Both the position numbers and the translations under genes were made by a program. Below the pieces are notes generated by a model. That model did not search any database. It was not told the DNA's origin and was given only the letters and a program-made list of their open reading frames with translations. 14,205 bases of DNA, taken from the NCBI GenBank assembly GCA_030150305.1, contig JASLGD010000454.1, positions 1-14,205 of the forward strand, written 5' to 3'. Source of the stretch: Caldimonas sp. GTDB lineage: Bacteria; Pseudomonadota; Gammaproteobacteria; Burkholderiales; Burkholderiaceae_C. The first letter of the stretch is position 1. The number at the start of each line of letters is the position of its first letter. Of this stretch, positions 5,432 through 11,383 are shown piece by piece.

Positions 5432-7176
5432 TGGCGGCGATCTCGCGGCGCGCGTACGCCGAGATGTACGGTCCGACGGTCGGCGACCGCGTCCGCCTCG
5501 CCGACACCGGCCTCGTCGTCGAGGTCGAGGACGACTACACCTTGCGCGCCGGCGGCTACGGCGAGGAAGTGAAGTTCGGCGGCGGCAAGACGATCCGCGA
5601 CGGCATGGGCCAGAGCCAGCGCGTCGCCGCCGAAGTCGCCGACACCGTGATCACGAATGCGCTGGTGATCGACCACTGGGGGATCGTCAAGGCCGACGTC
5701 GCGATCAAGGACGGCCGCATCGCCGCGCTCGGCAAGGCCGGCAACCCCGACGTGCAGCCCGGCGTCGACGTTGTCATCGGCGCCGGCACCGAGGTCGTCG
5801 CCGGCGAAGGGATGATCCTCACCGCCGGTGGCGTCGACTCGCACATCCACTTCATCTGCCCGCAGCAGATCGAGGCCGCGCTCGCGAGCGGCGTGACGAC
5901 GATGCTCGGCGGCGGCACCGGACCTGCGACCGGAACGTTCGCGACGACGTGCACGCCGGGGCCGTGGCACATCGCGTCGATGCTGAAGGCGGCCGAGGCG
6001 TTCCCGATGAACCTCGGCTTCATGGGCAAGGGCAACGCGAGCCTGCCGGCTGCGCTCGACGAGCAGGTCGAGGCCGGCGCGTGCGGCCTGAAGCTGCACG
6101 AGGACTGGGGGACGACGCCGGCGGCGATCGACAACTGCCTCGCCGTCGCCGACCGCCACGACGTGCAGGTGACGATCCACACCGACACGCTCAACGAGTC
6201 GGGCTTCGTCGAGGACACCGCGGCGGCGTTCAAGGGCCGCGCGATCGCGACCTTCCACACCGAGGGCGCGGGCGGCGGCCACGCGCCCGACATCATCCGG
6301 CTCGCCGGCCTCGCCAACGTATTGCCGTCGTCGACCAACCCGACGATGCCCTACACCGTCAACACCGTCGACGAGCACCTCGACATGCTGATGGTCTGCC
6401 ACCACCTCGACCCGTCGATCGCCGAGGACCTCGCGTTCGCCGAAAGCCGGATCCGCAAGGAGACGATCGCCGCCGAGGACGTGCTCCACGACCTCGGCGT
6501 CTTCTCGATGATGTCGAGCGACAGCCAGGCGATGGGCCGCGTCGCCGAGGTCATCGTGCGCACCTGGCAGGCGGCCGACAAGATGAAGTCGCAGCGCGGC
6601 TGGCTCGCGCCCGGCGCGGGAGTCGCAGCCGCGGCGTGCGCGCACGAGTCGCGCAACGACAACTTCCGCGTCCGCCGCTACGTCGCCAAATACACGATCA
6701 ATCCGGCGATCGCGCAAGGCATCGCGCACGAGGTCGGCTCGGTCGAGCCCGGCAAGCTCGCCGACCTCGTGCTCTGGAAGCCGGCGTTCTTCGGCGTCAA
6801 GCCTTCGCTGGTGCTCAAGGGCGGCATGATCGCGATGGCGGCGATGGGCGATCCGAGCGCGTCGATCCCGACGCCGCAGCCGGTGCACTCGCGGACGATG
6901 TTCGGCGGCTTCGGCGCGGCGCGCGCGCTTTCTTCGGTCACGTTCGTCTCGCAGGCGTCGCTCGACGCCGGCATCGGCGATCGGCTCGGCCTCAAGAAGC
7001 GGCTGAGCGCAGTGCGCGGCACGCGCGCGATCGGCAAGCGCGACATGGTGCTGAACGGCGCGACGCCGCGGATCGACGTCGACGCGCAGACCTACGAGGT
7101 GCGCGCCGACGGCGTCCTGCTGACGTGCGAGCCGGCCGCGGTGCTGCCGATGGCGCAGCGCTACTTCCTGTTCTGA
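5431..7176 (+). CDS. ureC: Urease alpha subunit (catalytic)
   Basis: UreC carries the di-nickel active site. All key residues are present: His138, His140, the carbamylated Lys221, His223, His250, His276, Asp364, and the flap residues Cys323 and His324, with Arg340. These are the Klebsiella positions shifted by +4. The flap reads MVCHHLDP and the C-terminus is the standard MAQRYFLF. The length of 581 residues exceeds the usual 567 or so by 14. Four extra residues come from an LRAGGYG form of the early loop (38-44) and about ten from an insertion at roughly 394-407, between QRG and NDNFRV. Neither removes a catalytic residue. The start overlaps the ureB stop (TGATG). The enzyme is predicted to be active once nickel is loaded by the products of ureDEFG. 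Confidence 0.98.
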   Translation: MAAISRRAYAEMYGPTVGDRVRLADTGLVVEVEDDYTLRAGGYGEEVKFGGGKTIRDGMGQSQRVAAEVADTVITNALVIDHWGIVKADVAIKDGRIAALGKAGNPDVQPGVDVVIGAGTEVVAGEGMILTAGGVDSHIHFICPQQIEAALASGVTTMLGGGTGPATGTFATTCTPGPWHIASMLKAAEAFPMNLGFMGKGNASLPAALDEQVEAGACGLKLHEDWGTTPAAIDNCLAVADRHDVQVTIHTDTLNESGFVEDTAAAFKGRAIATFHTEGAGGGHAPDIIRLAGLANVLPSSTNPTMPYTVNTVDEHLDMLMVCHHLDPSIAEDLAFAESRIRKETIAAEDVLHDLGVFSMMSSDSQAMGRVAEVIVRTWQAADKMKSQRGWLAPGAGVAAAACAHESRNDNFRVRRYVAKYTINPAIAQGIAHEVGSVEPGKLADLVLWKPAFFGVKPSLVLKGGMIAMAAMGDPSASIPTPQPVHSRTMFGGFGAARALSSVTFVSQASLDAGIGDRLGLKKRLSAVRGTRAIGKRDMVLNGATPRIDVDAQTYEVRADGVLLTCEPAAVLPMAQRYFLF

Positions 7177-7192
7177 CGCGACGCCTCGCACG

Positions 7193-7918
7193 ATGCCTTC
7201 GCTCGTCGCGAGCAAGCTGATCGCCGGCGGCCGCGGCCTCGCCAAGGCGCTGCTGCGCCGCGCTGCGACGGTCGCGCTCGACTGGGACACCCGGCAGAAG
7301 AGCCGCTTCGAGGCGATCGACTCGAGCGGCCGCACCGTCGGCGTCTTCCTGCCGCGCGGCACGGTCGTCCGCGGCGGCGACGTCCTCGTCGCCGAGGACG
7401 GCTCGCTCGTCGTCGTCGAGGCGCTCGCGCAGCCGGTGCTCGTCGCGACCGCGGCGCAGGCGTCGCACACTCCCGCGCTCGATCTCGCGCGCGCCGCGTA
7501 CCACCTCGGCAACCGTCACGTCTCGCTCGAAGTTCGACCCGATCGCCTGGTGCTCGAGCCCGACCACGTGCTCGCCGAGCTGCTGCGCCGCATCGGTCTC
7601 GACGTTGTCGAGACAAGCGGTGCGTTCGAGCCCGAGGCGGGCGCTTACGACGCGGCAGCGGCGCACGGGCATCGCGGAACGCACGACCACGATCATGCGC
7701 ACGAGCACGAGCACGACCAGACGCATGCGCATTCGCGCGAGCACACGCACCCGCCCGAGCACACGCACGACCACGACCACGACGACGAGCACAACCACGA
7801 CCGCGCGCACGGACACGATCACGCGCCGCATCGTCACGAACAGGGCGAGCGCCACGCGCACGGGGAGTCCGGAGCGCACGCGCAGCACGACCACGGCCAC
7901 CATCCGCGCAGGCCATGA
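7193..7918 (+). CDS. ureE: Urease nickel chaperone UreE with a very long His-rich tail
   Basis: UreE binds nickel and hands it to the UreG-UreF-UreD complex. The N-terminal peptide-binding part includes RAATVALDWDTRQKSRF (23-39) and the metal domain contains YHLGNRHV (103-110), where His109 matches the conserved interface nickel ligand. The core ends near residue 145. Residues 158-237 are then almost entirely His-X repeats mixed with Asp, Glu and Ala, and I count 30 histidines. Typical UreE proteins are about 150-200 residues; this one is 241, the excess being the tail. Such tails bind several nickel ions and may store nickel. The start lies 16 bases after ureC. The stop overlaps the ureF ATG (ATGA). 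Confidence 0.93.
   Translation: MPSLVASKLIAGGRGLAKALLRRAATVALDWDTRQKSRFEAIDSSGRTVGVFLPRGTVVRGGDVLVAEDGSLVVVEALAQPVLVATAAQASHTPALDLARAAYHLGNRHVSLEVRPDRLVLEPDHVLAELLRRIGLDVVETSGAFEPEAGAYDAAAAHGHRGTHDHDHAHEHEHDQTHAHSREHTHPPEHTHDHDHDDEHNHDRAHGHDHAPHRHEQGERHAHGESGAHAQHDHGHHPRRP
7664..7903 (+). repeat. Low-complexity His-codon repeat encoding the UreE tail
   Basis: About 240 bases are dominated by CAC/CAT codons alternating with GAC, GAG or GCG, encoding residues 158-237 of UreE with 30 histidines. The repetition is imperfect and codons are mixed, so it is not an exact tandem array. Such tracts can change length by slippage or unequal recombination while staying in frame. Confidence 0.8.
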
Positions 7919-8682
7919 CGCCGATCCGCCGACCGCGTCGAGCGTCGCCTGGCGCGCGCCAAGGCACGCGCGCGAGCGGCCGACGCGACGCGCAAGCGCC
8001 GCTCGCGACCGCCGCGCTGCTGCAGCTGATCCGACTCGCGTCGCCGAGCCTTCCGGTCGGCGGCTTCAGCTATTCGGAAGGGATCGAGTCGGCGGTCGAC
8101 GCCGCGCTCGTCGTCGACGAAGCAAGCGCGCGCGCCTGGCTGCTCGACCAGCTCGCGCTCGGCATCGGCCGCAGCGACCTGCCCGTCGCCGCGCGCGCGC
8201 TGGCGGCGTGGCGCCGCGACGATCGCGACACGGTGGCGTCGTGGAACGCGTGGCTCGCGACGACGCGCGAGACCAGCGAGCTCCGCCGCCAGAGCGAGCA
8301 GATGGGCCGCTCGCTCGCGCAGTGGCTGCGCCAGCGCGACGCGAACGACGCGCGCGTCGCGTTCCTCGACACGCTCGTCCCGGCGCCGATGTGGCCGGTC
8401 GCGTTCGCGCTCGCCGCCGCCGACAGCGGCGCGCCGCCGCGCGCCGTGCTCGCGAGCTTCGCCGCCGGCTGGGCGGAGAACGCGACGCAGGCGGCGCTGA
8501 AGGCGGTGCCGCTCGGCCAGGCGGCGGCGCAGCGGATCCTGGGCGCGCTCTCGGTGGCGATTCCGGGCGTCGTCGATCGCGCGCTCGCGATGCCCGCCAG
8601 CGAGCTGCAGGCGTTCGCGCCGATGCTCGCCATCCTCTCCTCGCAGCACGAGGAGCAGTACTCGCGCCTCTTCCGCTCGTGA
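7915..8682 (+). CDS. ureF: Urease accessory protein UreF with a basic N-terminal extension
   Basis: UreF acts in the cytoplasmic UreD-UreF-UreG complex and controls UreG GTPase activity during nickel insertion. The family core begins with LLQLIRLASPSLPVGGFSYS (35-54), followed by EGIESAV; the C-terminal MLAILSSQHEEQYSRLFRS is also characteristic. At 255 residues it is about 25-30 longer than many UreF proteins. The excess is the first 28 residues, rich in Arg, Gly and Ala (MTPIRRPRRASPGARQGTRA). The ATG overlaps the ureE stop by ATGA. The next in-frame ATG is near codon 130, far inside the core, so the extension is probably real unless a rare start codon is used. ureG follows after 71 bases. 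Confidence 0.93.
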   Translation: MTPIRRPRRASPGARQGTRASGRRDAQAPLATAALLQLIRLASPSLPVGGFSYSEGIESAVDAALVVDEASARAWLLDQLALGIGRSDLPVAARALAAWRRDDRDTVASWNAWLATTRETSELRRQSEQMGRSLAQWLRQRDANDARVAFLDTLVPAPMWPVAFALAAADSGAPPRAVLASFAAGWAENATQAALKAVPLGQAAAQRILGALSVAIPGVVDRALAMPASELQAFAPMLAILSSQHEEQYSRLFRS

Positions 8683-8753
8683 CGTGACGCGGTGCGCGCA
8701 GTGAGCCGCCTCGACCCGCGACGCCATCCTTCTCTCGGCTCGGAACGAAGACG

Positions 8754-9410
8754 ATGACCGCACTGCACGCGATCCCCCGCCGCACCAAACGCCTGCCGCC
8801 GCTGCGCGTCGGCGTCGGCGGCCCCGTCGGCTCGGGCAAGACGACGCTGGTCGAGATGCTCTGCAAGACGATGCGCGAGCGCTTCGACCTCGTCGTCGTC
8901 ACCAACGACATCTACACGAAAGAGGACCAGCGCCTGCTCACCGTCGCCGGCGCGCTCGACGCCGAGCGGATCATGGGCGTCGAGACCGGCGGCTGCCCGC
9001 ACACCGCGATCCGCGAGGACGCGTCGATCAACCTCGAGGCGATCGACCGCATGCTCGCGAAGTTCCCCGACGCCGACATCGTCTTCGTCGAAAGCGGCGG
9101 CGACAACCTGGCGGCGACGTTCAGCCCCGAGCTGTCGGACCTGACGATCTACGTGATCGACGTCGCCGCGGGCGAGAAGATCCCGAGGAAGGGCGGCCCC
9201 GGGATCACGAAGAGCGACCTCTTCGTCATCAACAAGACCGATCTCGCGCCGCACGTCGGCGCCAGCCTCGAGGTGATGCGCGCCGACACGCTGCGCATGC
9301 GCGGCACCAAGCCGTTCGTGATGACCAACCTGAAGACACGCGACGGCCTCGCCGAGGTCGTCGCGTTCATCGAGCGGCGCGGGATGCTGGCGCCGGCTGC
9401 GGCGCGCTGA
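8754..9410 (+). CDS. ureG: Urease accessory GTPase UreG
   Basis: UreG is the SIMIBI-class GTPase that powers nickel delivery to urease. The 218-residue protein has the P-loop GPVGSGKT (23-30), the NDIYTKEDQ segment (51-59), the nickel-binding Cys-Pro-His motif (CPH, 81-83, in ETGGCPHTAIRED), ESGGDNLAATFSPEL (113-127), and NKTD (160-163) for guanine recognition. All functional residues expected of an active UreG are present. Only a weak ribosome site (GAAG) is seen. The gene ends the urease operon: the next gene is on the opposite strand and its stop lies 6 bases beyond. No nickel or urea transporter gene follows within the window. Confidence 0.97.
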   Translation: MTALHAIPRRTKRLPPLRVGVGGPVGSGKTTLVEMLCKTMRERFDLVVVTNDIYTKEDQRLLTVAGALDAERIMGVETGGCPHTAIREDASINLEAIDRMLAKFPDADIVFVESGGDNLAATFSPELSDLTIYVIDVAAGEKIPRKGGPGITKSDLFVINKTDLAPHVGASLEVMRADTLRMRGTKPFVMTNLKTRDGLAEVVAFIERRGMLAPAAAR

Positions 9411-9416
9411 GCGCGG

Positions 9417-10265
9417 TCAGTCCCAGCCGCCGCCGGTGTCCCCGCCGCCGACGTCGCCACCGCCCGAGTCCCAGTCACCGCCGTTGCCGAAGTCGATCGG
9501 GCGCTCCTCGAGCGCGCTGCCGCCGCCGTCGGGCGAATCGAAGTAGCCGGGCTGCGCGCTGCGGCCGTCGTCGTCGTTGCGCTCGGAGCGACGGTGCAGC
9601 ATCTCGCCGGCGAGCATGCCTGCGGCGACGCCGCCGGCGGCGGCAAGGCCGGTGCCGAGCATGCTGCTGCGCTGCGGCGGATAGCCCGGCGGCACGGCAC
9701 CGTAGCCCGGACCGTACGCGCCCGGCATGCCGGGCTGGCCGGGCAGTCCGGGCTGCCCCGCCATTGCCGTGGGGTAGCCCGCGGTCGCGGCGCTGCGGCT
9801 GCGCGAGAAGCCGCGCCAGAGCAGGACGCCGATCACGAGGATGCCGGCGAGCCAGACCCAGCCCGGGACGCCGGTCGACACGGGTGCCGGAGCGACCGGT
9901 GCGACTGCCTGCGTTCGACGCCCGTCCTGCGCCGCCTGCGCGGATGGACGCTGGGCGTCGCGCAGCGCGGCCTCGAACGACTGGAACTTCGCCGGGTCGG
10001 TGAACTTGACGTCGGGATCGATGACGCGCGCCTTCTGGGCCTCCTCGCTCGCGAGAGCGAGCTTGTGCTGGTGGGCCAGGATCTCGGCGTAGAAGTAGTG
10101 CGCCTTCGCGCTGCCGGGCTTGGCAGCGACGACCTCGCGCATCATCGTCTCGGCCTGCGCGTACCGGCCGGCCTGCACCTCGGCCTCGACCTCCTGCAGG
10201 GTGGGCAACGCCCACGCGATCGCCGCGAATGCGGCCAGCACGACGCTCAGGATCACCTTTTTCAC
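9417..10265 (-). CDS. Signal-peptide TPR-like membrane protein with Gly/Asp-rich tail
   Basis: The 282-residue protein starts with a signal peptide (1-19, likely cleavage after AWA). A helical TPR-like unit follows at about 23-83 (AGRYAQAETMMREVV, then AKAHYFYAEIL). Next come a Pro/Ala linker, a transmembrane helix at about 135-150 (GWVWLAGILVIGVLLW), a Gly/Pro/Tyr-rich stretch (163-197), a Gly/Ala-rich hydrophobic segment (203-222) and an acidic Gly/Asp tail (259-282). GTG at 10265 is chosen because GAGGAG (complement of 10273-10278) sits 7 bases upstream; the longer ATG frame to 10406 lacks such support and would bury the signal peptide. The TPR part would face the periplasm. Function is unknown; a scaffold in an envelope complex is possible. 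It converges on ureG with 6 bases between stops. Confidence 0.75.
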   Translation of the reverse strand: MKKVILSVVLAAFAAIAWALPTLQEVEAEVQAGRYAQAETMMREVVAAKPGSAKAHYFYAEILAHQHKLALASEEAQKARVIDPDVKFTDPAKFQSFEAALRDAQRPSAQAAQDGRRTQAVAPVAPAPVSTGVPGWVWLAGILVIGVLLWRGFSRSRSAATAGYPTAMAGQPGLPGQPGMPGAYGPGYGAVPPGYPPQRSSMLGTGLAAAGGVAAGMLAGEMLHRRSERNDDDGRSAQPGYFDSPDGGGSALEERPIDFGNGGDWDSGGGDVGGGDTGGGWD

Positions 10266-10449
10266 GGCACTTCTCCTCGGGCCGGTCGGCCCCGACCCGT
10301 TCGCTGGGCAAGTTGGCGGCCTGCTGCCCGCTTTCAAGCGGCCGGCGCGATCTTGCCGCGTCGACCTTCGCCACGCCTGCCGACCCCGCGTCGCCGAAGG
10401 GTGCATTCAGGCGGACAGCCGGCAGCGTCGCCCGCGCCGCGGCTGCCGA

Positions 10450-10484
10450 GAATCTCCGCCGCACGCGTCGCGACGGAGAGATTC
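10450..10484 (+). promoter_or_regulatory. Possible hairpin hiding the ribosome site of the following gene
   Basis: GAATCTC (10450-10456) is perfectly complementary to GAGATTC (10478-10484), and CTCCG (10454-10458) can also pair with CGGAG (10474-10478). Either pairing places the Shine-Dalgarno sequence GGAGAG (10475-10480) in a stem just before the ATG at 10486. If transcribed as part of the leader, this could limit translation. The transcript start is unknown, so the role is inference. Confidence 0.3.
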
Positions 10485-10485
10485 G

Positions 10486-10761
10486 ATGGGCTTCACGGTG
10501 CTCTTCCTGCTGCTGGTGGTGACCGCGGGCTGGTGGCTGCACAGCCGCTGGTCGGCGGTGCGCGCGGCGCAGAACGCGCGCCGCGAGGCCGAGCTGATGA
10601 TCGTCTTCGAGGCGCGCTCGACGATGAAGGCCAAGCCCGTCGCCGCGTCGCCGGCGGCGAGCGACTTCTATCCGACCTTGCCCGAGCAGGCGCAGCCGCC
10701 GGCGGCGACGACCAGGCCCGGCGCCCTGCGCAACGAGCGAGGCTTCGGACCGACGCGTTGA
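10486..10761 (+). CDS. Small membrane-anchored protein of unknown function
   Basis: A 91-residue protein with an N-terminal hydrophobic helix (about 3-18, TVLFLLLVVTAGWWL) and a hydrophilic remainder. Residues 20-45 are rich in Arg, Ala and Glu (SRWSAVRAAQNARREAELM) and may form a helix; the rest is Pro/Ala-rich, ending in RNERGFGPTR. It looks like a single-pass inner-membrane protein with a short cytoplasmic domain. The frame is open upstream to 10120, but the ATG at 10486 has a good Shine-Dalgarno sequence (GGAGAG, 5 bases upstream) and starts directly with the helix. The gene is divergent from the TPR-like gene across a 220-base gap. I do not recognise the family. Confidence 0.6.
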   Translation: MGFTVLFLLLVVTAGWWLHSRWSAVRAAQNARREAELMIVFEARSTMKAKPVAASPAASDFYPTLPEQAQPPAATTRPGALRNERGFGPTR

Positions 10762-10768
10762 CCGCCCG

Positions 10769-10791
10769 GCCGGGCCGCTCGGCCGCCCGGC
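10769..10791. terminator. GC hairpin between convergent genes, possible terminator
   Basis: GCCGGGC (10769-10775) and GCCCGGC (10785-10791) form a perfect 7-bp stem with a 9-base loop, starting 8 bases after the stop of the 91-residue protein gene and facing a convergent gene. There is no T-run on either side, so it lacks the second half of a classical intrinsic terminator. Confidence 0.3.
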
Positions 10792-10842
10792 GTCACGCGA
10801 GACTGCGGTCCTCCTGCTTGGCCTCGTCCGAGGCCCGGCGCG

Positions 10843-11187
10843 TCAGGTCAGCTGGATCTGGCGCTGCGTCGGGGTCCACGAGAAGTCGGGCTCGAGACGC
10901 GGCTCGAACTCGATGCTCGCGCAGACGCACGGCGACGCTGCGACGACCGGAACGACGTGGGCGAAGACGTGGACCTTGCCGCAGCCGGTGCAGCGCCACG
11001 ACGAGCTGCGGGCGAAGAAGCCCGCCGACTGCGCCGGCGTGATCACCAAGCCGGTTTCGCCCGGGGCGCCGTCGTCGGCAGGGGGCGCGATGTCGGCGAA
11101 CGGCCCTTCGAGCGAGCGCCCTCGCAGGGCGAGCACCGAACGGCTCCACTGCAATACCGCTTCCCTCGCTGCCTCGATTCGACCCAT
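10843..11187 (-). CDS. Small protein with a zinc-ribbon-like Cys pattern
   Basis: The 114-residue product contains CTGCGKVH (66-73) followed by CVC (87-89), giving four cysteines in a CxxC...CxC arrangement, with His73 and His77 nearby, as in zinc-ribbon domains. The N-terminus (MGRIEAAREAVLQWSRSVL) looks helical, and the last 25 residues are polar with no recognisable motif. The ATG at 11187 is chosen over 11247 because GAGGGA (complement of 11194-11199) lies 6 bases upstream. No membrane segment is seen. Zinc binding is inferred from residue spacing only and the function is unknown. It is divergent from the large kinase gene across 196 bases, so shared regulatory DNA is possible. It converges on the 91-residue protein gene. 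Confidence 0.6.
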   Translation of the reverse strand: MGRIEAAREAVLQWSRSVLALRGRSLEGPFADIAPPADDGAPGETGLVITPAQSAGFFARSSSWRCTGCGKVHVFAHVVPVVAASPCVCASIEFEPRLEPDFSWTPTQRQIQLT

Positions 11188-11370
11188 GGCGTATCCCTCG
11201 CTGGCCGCGACGATAGCGCTTGCGCCGCCTCTTGTGCGCACCGGCAATCCGGCGCCCCGCGGTCGGGGGGTGTGGACGACGCCTCAGGCGGCACGTAATC
11301 GGCGTGTATCCGCGACGAATCCACCGAGCAAAGCACGCGCCCGGGCCCTCCGGCCGCCGCGCGCGCTGCC

Positions 11371-11376
11371 TACACT
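11371..11376 (+). promoter_or_regulatory. Candidate -10 element for a leaderless kinase mRNA
   Basis: TACACT matches four of six positions of the -10 consensus and ends 7 bases before the kinase ATG at 11384, so transcription would begin at about the start codon. No Shine-Dalgarno sequence is present. The arrangement resembles that in front of pdxH. The -35 region is not recognisable. Confidence 0.35.
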
Positions 11377-11383
11377 GCCGGCC

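Noticed and set aside
5242..7512. Open frame of 756 codons on the minus strand across ureC
   Set aside because: It is antisense to ureC, with composition-driven Arg/Asp/His/Val repeats and no recognisable domain; another GC-bias shadow.
9403..9415. Palindrome CGCGCT-G-AGCGCG at the ureG stop as a terminator
   Set aside because: The centre is a single base, so a real hairpin would have only a 4-bp stem, and there is no T-run. It overlaps the stop codon and is likely chance.
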